Shown here piece after piece: positions 37,768-46,819 of a stretch of 64,000 nt of DNA. Made by a program: the position numbers and the translations under genes. Numbering within the stretch: the stretch's first letter is position 1; each line of letters opens with the position of its first letter. The stretch is from the NCBI RefSeq assembly GCF_001440345.1, contig NZ_LJYX01000006.1, forward strand, positions 682,001 to 746,000. The letters are read 5' to 3'. The notes beneath the pieces are model-generated. The model was not told where the DNA came from and made no database searches. It was given only the letters and a program-made list of their open reading frames with translations. Source of the stretch: Colwellia sp. TT2012. Its GTDB lineage: Bacteria; Pseudomonadota; Gammaproteobacteria; Enterobacterales; Alteromonadaceae.

Positions 37768-38532
37768 CTAACTTGAGTGATCGCCATCAGTCAAGGAATT
37801 TAGTTTTTTTCGCATTGATTCACCTTTTAATTCCAACTTTATTGCCCCGTGAACAAGCCGATCTAGAATGGCATCTGCATGGGTAGATTCTCCGATCATT
37901 TCATACCAATTTTCTATCGGTAATTGGCTGGCAATCAAGGTCGATTTCGTATCATATCTCGCATCAATTAACTCCAATAAATCACTGCGTTGTTGAGCCG
38001 TTAATGGCTCTAATCCCCAATCATCTAAGATCAGTAAACTGGCCGAGCTAAGCTTGTTAATTAGCTTGCGATAACTGCCATCTGCCTGTGCCAGAAACAT
38101 TTTTTCTAATAGCTCTTTGAGCCTAAAATAGTAAACGCTATTCCCTTGTTGGCAGTGGTTTTGACCAAGCGCGCAAGCAAGGTAAGTTTTGCCACAACCC
38201 GTTGCTCCCGTAATCAAGATATTTTGATGAAGGCGAAGCCATTCCCCTTGTGCCAATGAGCGGATCTGGGTTTTATCTAGTTGTCGCTCTGCACCATAAT
38301 TGAGTTGGCTAAGCGTGCCGCCAACTCTGAATTTAGCTTGTCGAGTTAAGCGCTCAATTTTTCGTTGATCGCGTTGTGTTATCTCAACATCAAGCAGTAA
38401 GCTTAATCGCTCCTCAAAGCTCTGCTCTACGTATAGATTGGGCTGTTCATACTGTTGCTGTAGCGCATCACGTATGCCGCTTAGCTTTAAGTTACTTAAT
38501 TGACTATTCACTTGTTGAGTTATATTTTGCAT
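37768..38532 (-). CDS. istB: IS21 helper ATPase IstB
   Basis: A 254-residue AAA+ ATPase of the DnaC-like IstB family. It has Walker A NILITGATGCGKTYLACALG, Walker B LLILDDWGLEPL and the downstream DAILDRLVHGAIKLELKGES segment. It directs target capture for the IstA transposase. It lies 30 bp after istA on the same strand and is intact. Confidence 0.95.
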   Translation of the reverse strand: MQNITQQVNSQLSNLKLSGIRDALQQQYEQPNLYVEQSFEERLSLLLDVEITQRDQRKIERLTRQAKFRVGGTLSQLNYGAERQLDKTQIRSLAQGEWLRLHQNILITGATGCGKTYLACALGQNHCQQGNSVYYFRLKELLEKMFLAQADGSYRKLINKLSSASLLILDDWGLEPLTAQQRSDLLELIDARYDTKSTLIASQLPIENWYEMIGESTHADAILDRLVHGAIKLELKGESMRKKLNSLTDGDHSS

Positions 38533-38562
38533 AGGGTTTCCTTGGTTTTATGGGTATTGGGT

Positions 38563-40125
38563 TTAATGGTAATAGTGGTTTCCACGGATATTTTGATGGT
38601 CAATATCTCTCAATAAATCACCTTGAGCTTGTGGCAAGGGTTGCTTATCTAAGCCTTTTTCTAAGATAGTTTTCACTTGTTTAACGCGAGTAACACCTGT
38701 GGCTAGGGCGCGATGACAGGCGGCTTCTAGTCGTTGGTCGGTAAACTTCTTACCTAAACTTAATAAGCCCATACAAGCGCGGTAGCTTTGCTCTGGATGC
38801 TTCTTAGCTTGCATCAGTTGCATAACAAACTGCTCAGTTGAACCGCCGAATTTACTTGCCCAACGTTCAAAGCGTTGTGGCGTCCATTGCTGCTGTTTTT
38901 GATGAGCGATTGGCATATGCAGATCAAGCGTGGTGTGAGCACCTTGTCGGTGGGATCTTGGGTGAACAGCGACTTGAACACCTTGATGGTAAAGTGTCAC
39001 CAATTGCCCTGTCGCATGGGCTTCAAGCTTTTTTTTTATCAAGGTATACGGCACTGAGTAATAGTGTTTTTCAACTTCAACATGGTAATCAATATGCACG
39101 CTAACTTGTTTGACCAAGGTGTAACTGTAAGCCTGCGTAGGTAGCGTTTTTAACGCAGGCTTATCAATGGCTTCAAACTGACTGAGCCTTGAACCAGGGT
39201 GCTTTTTCATTTGCCGCTGGTTTAAATCGATAAGTAGTTCTTGTATTTTTAAGTTGAGTTGGCGCAAGCTAAAGAAGGTTTCATTGCGAAGCCGCGCCAT
39301 GATCCAACGTTCAACAATTTGCACGCCCACTTCAGCTTTGGCTTTATCCTTTGGTTTATAAGGTCTAGCAGGAACAATGACGGTATCGTAATGTGTCGCC
39401 AGTTGTTGATAGGTTGGGTTTAAATCAGGCTCATATCGGCAGGGTTTGGTTACAGCACTTTTTAAATTATCAGGGATCACCAGCTCTGGCACACCACCAA
39501 GAAACTCAAAACAACGGGCATGACTCATCACCCAATCTTCGAGTTTTTGGCTGTAGGTCGCTTCAGCATAGGTGTAATTAGATGCGCCCATAACGGCGAC
39601 AAACACCTGTGCCGTGCGGCATTCCCCGGTACTGCCATCGACAATATTCATGGTTGGCCCACAGTAATCTACAAACAGTTTTTCACCTGCTTTATGATTT
39701 TGGCGCATCGATGGTTTTTGGCCTTTAAGCCATACCTTGTACTGGCGACAGAAGTGGGTGTAACTGTAAAACCCTTCTGCGTGCCGTTCTTTGTATTCTT
39801 GCCAAAGCAGCAATAACGTCATGGTTTTGGGTCGAAGCTCTTGCTGAACTAACGACCAGTCAGGAATGGTAAAGCCCTTTAATCGAGGCTTTGTTTTGAA
39901 GAAAGCTCGTTGCAGAGAGTGATCATCCCACTTCTCATCAAGCGGCCAGTAAGCGATGCCTAGCTCTGCTGATTTACAGGCATATTTAGACACGATTGAA
40001 GGTGAAACAGATAAGCTTTTTGCTATCTGACGATGACTGAGTTTACAGCCGTATTTTAGTCTTAAAATCTCTTTAAGTTTACGCATTGAAATAGGTGCCG
40101 TTGGCATGGTCATTCTCATCATCAA
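38563..40125 (-). CDS. istA: IS21-family transposase IstA
   Basis: A 520-residue DDE transposase with an N-terminal helix-turn-helix (KLSHRQIAKSLSVSPSIVSKY), a retroviral-integrase-type core (EKLFVDYCGPTMNIVD with the first Asp; VIPDNLKSAV with the second; AKAEVGVQIVERWI with the Glu) and a C-terminal Mu-transposase-like domain (HYYSVPYTLIKKKLE). The gene looks intact, so the element may be active. Confidence 0.95.
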   Translation of the reverse strand: MMMRMTMPTAPISMRKLKEILRLKYGCKLSHRQIAKSLSVSPSIVSKYACKSAELGIAYWPLDEKWDDHSLQRAFFKTKPRLKGFTIPDWSLVQQELRPKTMTLLLLWQEYKERHAEGFYSYTHFCRQYKVWLKGQKPSMRQNHKAGEKLFVDYCGPTMNIVDGSTGECRTAQVFVAVMGASNYTYAEATYSQKLEDWVMSHARCFEFLGGVPELVIPDNLKSAVTKPCRYEPDLNPTYQQLATHYDTVIVPARPYKPKDKAKAEVGVQIVERWIMARLRNETFFSLRQLNLKIQELLIDLNQRQMKKHPGSRLSQFEAIDKPALKTLPTQAYSYTLVKQVSVHIDYHVEVEKHYYSVPYTLIKKKLEAHATGQLVTLYHQGVQVAVHPRSHRQGAHTTLDLHMPIAHQKQQQWTPQRFERWASKFGGSTEQFVMQLMQAKKHPEQSYRACMGLLSLGKKFTDQRLEAACHRALATGVTRVKQVKTILEKGLDKQPLPQAQGDLLRDIDHQNIRGNHYYH

Positions 40126-40316
40126 AAATGAAAAGAATAACGGTTAAAAACACCTACTGGCTAGACAAAAAAGTACAAAAATAGAACGATACTATTCAAG
40201 CCGATCACTTAATACCCTTTTGACCGAAAAGTGATCGGCATCGATGGTATTGAGTGATCGCGATGGATAGTATTAGGTGATCGGCTTAGAGGGTATTAGG
40301 TGATCGCGATGCATGA

Positions 40317-40460
40317 GAATATGCAAGTGCTAGTTCTCTTAAAGAATCACTTCAAAATTCGAATGTCAAAAAGCCTCACTTAAGTCCCGATATTTATCAT
40401 GCTTGGTTAGGTGATATTCAAAATGGGGTAGAAGGTATAAAGTTTTATGAAGCCGAATAA
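40317..40460 (+). pseudogene. Orphan C-terminal coding fragment next to the IS21 right end
   Basis: An open frame without a start reads EYASASSLKESLQNSNVK, then KPHLSPDIYHAWLGDIQNGV, and stops at 40460. Removing the IS and one target copy puts it in phase with the 88-residue ORF on the other side, separated only by the TGA in the target duplication. It may be the severed end of that gene or of a neighbour. Confidence 0.4.
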
Positions 40461-40484
40461 AGCCGCTTTTACTTAAAGCTTTTG

Positions 40485-40519
40485 AGTAATAAATATAAAC
40501 TTTATTTATATTTATTACT
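40485..40519. terminator. AT-rich perfect 14-bp inverted repeat
   Basis: Arms AGTAATAAATATAA (40485-40498) and TTATATTTATTACT (40506-40519) with a 7-base loop, just downstream of the orphan fragment. Probably a transcription end or processing hairpin. Confidence 0.45.
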
Positions 40520-40663
40520 ATGTATCTGAACAAATAATTTTCAGAAAGTTTTAAAAATACAAAAATAAAAATTTCTCAGCCAGTTACGTAACTGACGGCT
40601 ATCAATTTTCTTTATAGATTACATATCACCCAATGTCGGGTTAATTAAATCTCGGAGAAAATC

Positions 40664-40816
40664 ATGTCTAAGCCAAAATCAAATCAAACACCTATGACCA
40701 CAAAAGCAGTTGCTCGCATTCAAAGTAGTGAGGCAAAAGCCGGTGGCGGTCAAGTGTCAACTAAAGGCTTTGCTGCAAGAGCTGCTCGTGCTGCCGCTAA
40801 TAATAAAAACGGTTAA
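40664..40816 (+). CDS. Small SMP-like (seed-maturation-protein-type) peptide
   Basis: A 50-residue basic, low-complexity protein: MSKPKSNQTPMTTKAVARIQ, then a GGGQVSTKGFAARAARAAA region. The pattern PMT-x5-RIQS...GG-V-x3-FAARA recalls the SMP domain of late-embryogenesis proteins, which also occurs in small bacterial proteins. A clear GGAG ribosome site lies 6-7 bases before the ATG. It leads the HicA-like and ankyrin genes with a 48-bp gap. Function unknown. Confidence 0.6.
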   Translation: MSKPKSNQTPMTTKAVARIQSSEAKAGGGQVSTKGFAARAARAAANNKNG

Positions 40817-40864
40817 GGAGTCTGGACTGGGAAGTTGTTGACTTCCTAGTCCATTATTTTGATT

Positions 40865-41080
40865 ATGTACGCATACAGTAAAGATAAAGAAATTAGTAAG
40901 TTGGTAAAACAATTAATTAAGACTGGTTGGGTGTTCAAGCAAGGGAAAAAGCACGGTTTAATATATGCCCCCAAAGGAGGTCGCATTACTGTTCCTTGTA
41001 CACCGAGCGATAGACGCTCACACCTTAACTTCAAACGAAACCTTAAAAGAATTATGACAATGGAAGTTGATTATGCCTAA
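40865..41080 (+). CDS. HicA-like dsRBD-fold protein
   Basis: A 71-residue basic protein. The layout LVKQLIKTGWVFKQGKKHGL, then GGRITVPCTPSDRRSHLNFK with a terminal LKRIM, matches the HicA/YcfA fold: a G-x-KHG segment with the catalytic His30, then a strand ending in VP. HicA toxins cleave mRNA, normally held by HicB. No HicB is adjacent. Instead the stop overlaps the start of a 754-residue ankyrin protein by eight bases, implying coupling. RNase or RNA-binding activity is inference. Confidence 0.6.
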   Translation: MYAYSKDKEISKLVKQLIKTGWVFKQGKKHGLIYAPKGGRITVPCTPSDRRSHLNFKRNLKRIMTMEVDYA

Positions 41081-43337
41081 AGAAAAGCGCCACCCATTTA
41101 TGACACCTGTTGAAATCGTACGTATTATTGCGAGTGTAATAGGAATTAAAGCATCAAATAAACAGCTAGATACATTTGCTTTCAAATACGACCAGCCTTA
41201 TACCCTAGCTTCAAGTTTGTTCAAAGAGTCTGTTATAGCTCCTCTTTCTAAATTCATCAATAAAGACTTTTCTAAAAAGTTAGAAACTAAATTTGAATCA
41301 ATGATGCGGGAATATATTGAATTGGTTAACTCAACCCCTATGGATGGTGTAACTAGAGCGGATACTGAAGTAATTCTTACCAGATGGATCCTCGATACTG
41401 TTGCTGTTGAATTCAACCTTTTTATGGGAAAAGTAATTGAAGGGCCAAATTATTTAACGAGAAATAACCTTCATCCTAACGGAATAACTCAGGCGTTTGA
41501 TTGGTTATCGTCAAATGTTGAGTGGTGGGATAGCTTTCTTAAATTTATTCCAAAAGAAAAACGTCATCGTTTTAAGCTTTGGAAAAGTAATGATGAACTG
41601 CCAAAGCTATCTAACATAACAAATATTCCAGATTACCTTCCTAACTCTGAAGTTGAAGGGCATGAATGGGAAAAGATTAAAGTTGTTATTTTAGCTGCAC
41701 GTTTTATTGATAACTTACAGCATAATTATGCTGATATTTACCCAGAAAAGTTAGTTAATGTTGCTGTATTGAGCTTAAAGCAAGTTGAACAATATATTTG
41801 GCATTTAAAGAAGAAAAATCAAGATTGGCTCAAGCCGATTGGGGAGCAGGGATTAGAGATAGATTACATTTTTTATAAGAAACATGACTATAGAGAAATC
41901 TCTGATGCAGAACGAAAACAACGCTCTAAAACGTTGATTGACGAGCTTGAAGTCTCAACATTTAAGTGCTCTAAATTTAACATGGAATATTGGCTGAGCT
42001 GGTATAGAGCTCGATGGCATGCTTTGAATGGGGAGCTTAAAGAAGCAAATACCCACTTTAAATTAACGTTTGAGCAAGCTTTATTTTTTGCTGGGCCATC
42101 GATGCCTGAAATTATAAAAGAAGCCCTTAGTATTGCTTCTAGCCTTAAACCTACACCAGATAAAGCTTTTATTAAGAGGTTAAAAAACTCTGCAATCCTA
42201 TTTGGTATTGATATACCTTTGCATAAGGAAGATAAAAGCCAATTAGAAGCTAATCGTTTTGATAGTGTCGTTGAGGATTGGGAAATAAAATTATATGAAG
42301 CAACATTTCAGAAGCACTTTCCATCGACTTTACAGTTTAATATCAGTTCCTCAACTGCATCACAACGGATAGGACCATTATTAGGTGCTTTTGAGCAAAG
42401 CATTAAGCCTAATTTCCGAAGCCCAAATAAAAAAATAGTTGTTGGAGATACTTGGGGTAAGCAGATGCCTCAAATAGTCTACTTTTCATGGATGAATCAG
42501 CTAGAAACTGTTTCTCAATTGATTAATAAAGATGTAAATGTAAATGCACTTTCTGATTCCAATGAATCTGCATTACTTTTTTCTATCTTGCAAATGGATG
42601 TGTTGGATCAGGGTTCAAGCATGGATGATAGTTTATTTAAACTTATAACCACTATTAGACATCGCGAAGATGTTGTTAATACCAAAACATCGAAAAAAGA
42701 ACTATTACCTCTGGTATGCGCTGTTGATACTGGTAGGCCAGAAGTAGTAGCAAAGGTTATAGAGATGGGAGCAAACGTTAACTTTAGAGGGAATACTGAT
42801 AAACAATCTGCACTCTTCGCAACACTATCTAGGATTGGAATGATAAAAAGGCCAGATGTTAGTAAGGAACTGATAAAAAACCATCCTTTGAATGATGAAT
42901 TATTAGATACTATAAGGAGGCACTCCAACGGCCTTATGGGGGCTACATTGGATGAAGTCAAAAGAAATTATGAGAAGCAATTACAAGATCCTCTATTTAA
43001 AAAACTTACAGACTCTGGGCATAACTTGATAGTAGACAGGGTAAAAGAGTTTATGACATTAGGTAACATGAGAGAAATCTCAAAGCTACTTATTCATGCT
43101 GGTGCTGACGCTAATGCTCGTCATAAAACAAGAATTAATGGGTTTACCCCGTTAATGCTAGCAGCAGAACTTGATGAAGTTGAACTATTTGAAGCCATGA
43201 TTCAGCATGATGGAGACCCCAAATTAACTTCTGAACATCCTGAAACAGGGAGACCATTAGATTGTAGGTATATTGCTTTTGCTCATCAATCAAACAAGGT
43301 ATTAAGGTACTTAGCTTCCCAACAGAAAATAGCATAA
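41073..43337 (+). CDS. Large ankyrin-repeat protein coupled to the HicA-like gene
   Basis: A 754-residue cytoplasmic protein. The N-terminal ~460 residues are helical and unrecognised. The C-terminal ~290 residues hold ankyrin repeats: QLETVSQLINKDVNVNALSD, GRPEVVAKVIEMGANVNFRG and REISKLLIHAGADANARHKT followed by GFTPLMLAAELDEVELFEAM. The N-terminal part starts KRHPFMTPVEIVRIIASVIG. No nuclease or NTPase motif is visible. Overlap with the HicA-like frame suggests co-translation and perhaps a complex. It lies in an accessory region next to an IS and a defence-like operon. Confidence 0.7.
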   Translation: MPKEKRHPFMTPVEIVRIIASVIGIKASNKQLDTFAFKYDQPYTLASSLFKESVIAPLSKFINKDFSKKLETKFESMMREYIELVNSTPMDGVTRADTEVILTRWILDTVAVEFNLFMGKVIEGPNYLTRNNLHPNGITQAFDWLSSNVEWWDSFLKFIPKEKRHRFKLWKSNDELPKLSNITNIPDYLPNSEVEGHEWEKIKVVILAARFIDNLQHNYADIYPEKLVNVAVLSLKQVEQYIWHLKKKNQDWLKPIGEQGLEIDYIFYKKHDYREISDAERKQRSKTLIDELEVSTFKCSKFNMEYWLSWYRARWHALNGELKEANTHFKLTFEQALFFAGPSMPEIIKEALSIASSLKPTPDKAFIKRLKNSAILFGIDIPLHKEDKSQLEANRFDSVVEDWEIKLYEATFQKHFPSTLQFNISSSTASQRIGPLLGAFEQSIKPNFRSPNKKIVVGDTWGKQMPQIVYFSWMNQLETVSQLINKDVNVNALSDSNESALLFSILQMDVLDQGSSMDDSLFKLITTIRHREDVVNTKTSKKELLPLVCAVDTGRPEVVAKVIEMGANVNFRGNTDKQSALFATLSRIGMIKRPDVSKELIKNHPLNDELLDTIRRHSNGLMGATLDEVKRNYEKQLQDPLFKKLTDSGHNLIVDRVKEFMTLGNMREISKLLIHAGADANARHKTRINGFTPLMLAAELDEVELFEAMIQHDGDPKLTSEHPETGRPLDCRYIAFAHQSNKVLRYLASQQKIA

Positions 43338-43353
43338 GTTGAATCTAGAGTTG

Positions 43354-43482
43354 TTGGTCACAAACTTTATTAAAATAAAGATCAAATCTACTTTAAGTAG
43401 AAAAGGTTAGTCACAGACTGTATTACAAAGAAGCTTAGAAATTAACTTTATAATTGAGGCTCTCTAGTCACAATCTTTATTA
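43354..43482. repeat. Three direct repeats of TNGTCACANNCTNTATTA
   Basis: Copies begin at 43354, 43407 and 43464, spaced 53 and 57 bp apart: TTGGTCACAAACTTTATTA, TTAGTCACAGACTGTATTA and CTAGTCACAATCTTTATTA. The sequences between them differ. They could be protein-binding iterons or the decayed edge of an element. No replication or recombinase gene is adjacent. Confidence 0.55.
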
Positions 43483-43545
43483 ACAGTAACCATCTGATTA
43501 GTCATGCCCGAGGTTTTTATCGGGGATCCAGTATTTGACTGATAA

Positions 43546-43582
43546 AATAAAAAGGTGAATCAGAAATGGTTCGCCTTTTTTA
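43546..43582 (+). terminator. Terminator after the ankyrin gene
   Basis: AAAAAGGTGAA pairs with TTCGCCTTTTTT (G-T at one position) around a 10-base loop and is followed by a T-rich tract. Confidence 0.75.
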
Positions 43583-43886
43583 TTTATTTTTAATGATCAC
43601 TTTGTGCGCATTATAGACATTAGATAAAAAACATTTCCCATATATTTTCTAATGAATTTGCTATTAGCATAAACCGTGTCATGTCCTTTTGCATGGAAGT
43701 CTGTATAATTTTTCGAGGTGTGTTACTGAGACGTATCATAATGGGCTGTTTTAATAGCGCTATTAAATGTAGTTTATTTGAATTACAAAGTGCCGTTAAT
43801 TAAAGCGAAGCTCAAATTAAGTTCGCTTTATGATCTTACAAAAGGAGGAAAGGGAGTAACCTTTCCATTAAGTTTATCTCATCCTG

Positions 43887-46580
43887 TTATTGTTGAAGAC
43901 AATACAGTGCTAACTGAGATGTACAACTGCTGCCATCATTTTGCCACCAATCGTTCCATGCACCAGTATCGTTAATTTTACCCCTAGCCCCTAAGTAGTG
44001 AGTACTTGGAGTCTCTAATGTCCAGTTATTACATGTTAGATCAAGTTGATAGCCACTTGGGTAGTCACTTATATAGTAAGTTGCCAAAGAACCATCATCA
44101 TCTGACCCGGTCCACGCATAACCTGAAGTAATAATTCCAGATGCGGTAAGATTGATAATATTTGCTATAGAGCCATCGACAAGATCGTTCCAATTATTGG
44201 CGACAATTGTGCCATCAACTAATTTATAGGGATCAGTTGAATGGGCCAATCGTGATACTGCTGAGGTAGTGTTATCCGATAAAAATGCTTTAAACGTGCC
44301 GGACAGACCTGCAACGTTAGCGTCTGATTGACAGATCGCGTCTGCACCTGAAAGACCTCCCATCTTGCCTGTATGACCTTGGTTAGTAGTAAAAATAACT
44401 TTGGATGCTGAACCTCCACCAGAATCATCAGATAAAGTTCCATTTCCTGTGAGTTCAATATCATCAATGGCTATATCACCATTATAGCCTCCAATAGCCG
44501 TTGTACGGAATCTGACTTGTGTTACCAAATAAGAGCTTAAGTCAATATCAGCAACTGTATATGCTTCGGCTACTGTTGAATGTTGTTGGCCTTTAAGGTA
44601 CCAAACATCATTAATCCATGACAGACCATCAAATACATCTACAGCAAGTTTATTTATATCAATACCATACATATGATATTTAAAAGTTAAATGAATATTC
44701 GAGCCGTTAGTAATAACAGGGCCATTTAGAATTGCGCTATCACCAGCTGTATTAGCATGGCCGGCTGATGTTTCTACATACAGATAGAAATTACTATTTT
44801 CTGCACCACTGTTTGGTCCCGTAGCAGTGGATGGGGTATTACCGGTATTTCTAAGCCATGAGCTTGTATCACCACTCGAAGTATTACTCCAATGGCCTAA
44901 ATTAGCTTCAAAACTGTCCTTACTTATTACAGGTAATGCAATATTATTGCTTACATAAATTTCAAGTATAGCGATATCTGCTAAATCACCATCATGAACT
45001 TTAACCTCAAAAATATTAATACCTATGTCACTGGCACTTGGTGTTCCACTAAGATCACCATTGGTAGCAATATTTAACCAGCTTGGGCCAGAACCCTTAC
45101 TAAATGTTAAGGGATCACCGTTACCATCAAAGGCATCTGAAGCCAGACTTTCATTATATAATTGATCTTGGTTTGCATCAGACTTATAGATAGGGTCAGT
45201 CAGAAACTCTGGCGCCATAGGGCCTGTTGGGATACTTTGTATTTTCAGGTTATCTAATGCTATGTCACCTAAATAACCACCAACAGCCGTCGCACGGAAG
45301 CGTATTTGAGTTATATCATAACCACTGAAATTAATTTGCTGATGTTGATAATATTCGCTTAAATTGACTTGCTGCTGACCAGATACGGACCAAAGATCGA
45401 TCCAGTCTCCATTTGAATAAACATCAACCGCAAGCGTGCCTATATTTTCACCGTACATATGATAGTCAAAATCCAAATGAATATTGCCGCCGATAAAAGT
45501 AGGGCTTTGAAATATTGCACTATCACCTGATGTATATGCTCGACCAGTTGAAGTTTCCAGATAGATATAATTAGCACTATTTGAGCCACTTGACGGGCCG
45601 GTGTTACTTGAAGGGGTAGAGCCTGAACGCCTGGTCCAATCATTATTATCTGCAACAGTTACATTAGTCCAATCACCTATACCCAGTTCAAAGTCATTCT
45701 CACTGATAGTAATAGGCGCCATATTGTCTGCGACATCTAAGGTGAGAGTTGTATTGTTTGATAATTCCCCATCGGAAACACGAACAATAAAAGTTTGTAA
45801 CCCAAAGTCGACAGGCGTTCCGCTTAGGTTGCCGTTAGCTGATATATTTAACCATGCAGCTCCAGAGACTTTATTAAAAGTTAAAGTATCACCATTTCCA
45901 TCAATGGCGTAAGACGCAATAGAATCACTATAGGCTTGATCTTGGCGGGCACCTAGCTTGTGAATAGGGTTACTTGTAAACACTGGTGCGACTGGCCCTA
46001 TTGGTTTACTCTCAATTAGTATATTATCAATAGCTATATCACCAAGGTAATTGCCCTTGGCGGTGGCACGGAATCGTATTTTAGCTACATTATAACTGCT
46101 TAAATCCACATCTACTGAAGTATAAGTCGCGGTATTACTGTTTTGCGTCGCTCCTACTTTCATCCAAACATTATTCAGCCAAATACCTGATGACTGTACA
46201 TCAATTGCGAGCGTACCAATATTATTTCCATACATATGATAATCAAACTTTAAATTTATAGCAGTACCTGTTACAACGGGCCCTTCTAATATCGCGGTAT
46301 CACCAGCGGTATAAGCACTGCCATTGGAAGTCTCTAAGTATACATAGTAGGTGCTAGCATTTGCGCCTGTACTTGGACCGGTACCTTGCGATGGAGTGCC
46401 ACCAGAGTCTCTTGTCCAGTCTTTGTTATCTCCGCTACTGACATTAGTCCAATTACCAAGGCTAGATTCAAAGTTATCAGCATACAAAGTGGTAGCTTGA
46501 GTAATAAAGCTGCTAGTACAAGCCATAATTACCCCAATAAGAGATAATTTATTAAGTAAAGGTTTGGTTGAGGTTTTCAT
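43887..46580 (-). CDS. Secreted multi-domain protein: MAM-like x3, Ig-like x2, C-terminal DUF1554
   Basis: An 897-residue exported protein with a signal peptide (to about ITQATT). Three ~160-residue MAM-like jelly-roll modules start DNFESSLGNWTN, NDFELGIGDWTN and DSFEANLGHWSN, and each closes with GDIAIDNI or a similar phrase. Two putative Ig/cadherin-like modules (SGTPVDFGLQTFIVRVSDGE and its relative) separate them. The C terminus is a DUF1554-type lectin-like domain: TGKMGGLSGADAICQSDANV, YAWTGSDDDGS and CTSQLALYCLQQ. Likely a surface adhesin. A (GTT)10 tract lies 65-94 bp upstream of the start. Confidence 0.8.
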   Translation of the reverse strand: MKTSTKPLLNKLSLIGVIMACTSSFITQATTLYADNFESSLGNWTNVSSGDNKDWTRDSGGTPSQGTGPSTGANASTYYVYLETSNGSAYTAGDTAILEGPVVTGTAINLKFDYHMYGNNIGTLAIDVQSSGIWLNNVWMKVGATQNSNTATYTSVDVDLSSYNVAKIRFRATAKGNYLGDIAIDNILIESKPIGPVAPVFTSNPIHKLGARQDQAYSDSIASYAIDGNGDTLTFNKVSGAAWLNISANGNLSGTPVDFGLQTFIVRVSDGELSNNTTLTLDVADNMAPITISENDFELGIGDWTNVTVADNNDWTRRSGSTPSSNTGPSSGSNSANYIYLETSTGRAYTSGDSAIFQSPTFIGGNIHLDFDYHMYGENIGTLAVDVYSNGDWIDLWSVSGQQQVNLSEYYQHQQINFSGYDITQIRFRATAVGGYLGDIALDNLKIQSIPTGPMAPEFLTDPIYKSDANQDQLYNESLASDAFDGNGDPLTFSKGSGPSWLNIATNGDLSGTPSASDIGINIFEVKVHDGDLADIAILEIYVSNNIALPVISKDSFEANLGHWSNTSSGDTSSWLRNTGNTPSTATGPNSGAENSNFYLYVETSAGHANTAGDSAILNGPVITNGSNIHLTFKYHMYGIDINKLAVDVFDGLSWINDVWYLKGQQHSTVAEAYTVADIDLSSYLVTQVRFRTTAIGGYNGDIAIDDIELTGNGTLSDDSGGGSASKVIFTTNQGHTGKMGGLSGADAICQSDANVAGLSGTFKAFLSDNTTSAVSRLAHSTDPYKLVDGTIVANNWNDLVDGSIANIINLTASGIITSGYAWTGSDDDGSLATYYISDYPSGYQLDLTCNNWTLETPSTHYLGARGKINDTGAWNDWWQNDGSSCTSQLALYCLQQ

Positions 46581-46643
46581 ATTTAAGACACCTCCTGTGT
46601 CTGTTTGTGTTCGAATGGCCGTTAATGGCCTATTTAGGTGAAG

Positions 46644-46676
<33 letters not shown>

Positions 46677-46819
46677 GCTAGTATCAAATCTATATAAATT
46701 TCAGATACTTGTCCATTGAAATAGTTGAGGATTGTAACTAACTATTACCCTATTAATCAACTAGTCATTTATATTATTGGAAAAATATAGGTACCAGAGT
46801 AAATTGAAATGCGAGAAAA

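Larger units (their letters stand above)
37699..40316. mobile_element. IS21-family insertion sequence with candidate target duplication
   Basis: The element contains istA and istB on the minus strand. Ends carry related multi-copy terminal repeats. The left starts TGCCGATCGCTCAATACC at 37704. The right, read inward, has CGCGATCACCTAATACC. AAGCCGATCAC recurs inside both. The likely 5-bp target duplication CATGA is at 37699-37703 and 40312-40316, placing the element at 37704-40311. A boundary shift of two or three bases is possible because TG and CA ends overlap the flanks. Confidence 0.85.
43338..43886. other. Gap with direct repeats, a terminator and a palindrome
   Basis: About 550 bp between the ankyrin gene and the convergent surface-protein gene. 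It contains three direct repeats (43354-43482), a terminator (43546-43582), an 18-bp palindrome TTTAATAGCGCTATTAAA at 43750-43767 and an imperfectly spaced AAAGCGAA/TTCGCTTT hairpin at 43802-43829. No ORF is convincing. Confidence 0.55.

Noticed and set aside
40865..43337. Calling the HicA-like gene part of a standard HicAB toxin-antitoxin pair
   Set aside because: Neither neighbour resembles HicB. The partner is a large ankyrin protein.
43778..43975. 65-codon ORF on the plus strand
   Set aside because: Its second half is antisense to the conserved DUF1554 end of the surface protein, and it lacks a recognisable domain.
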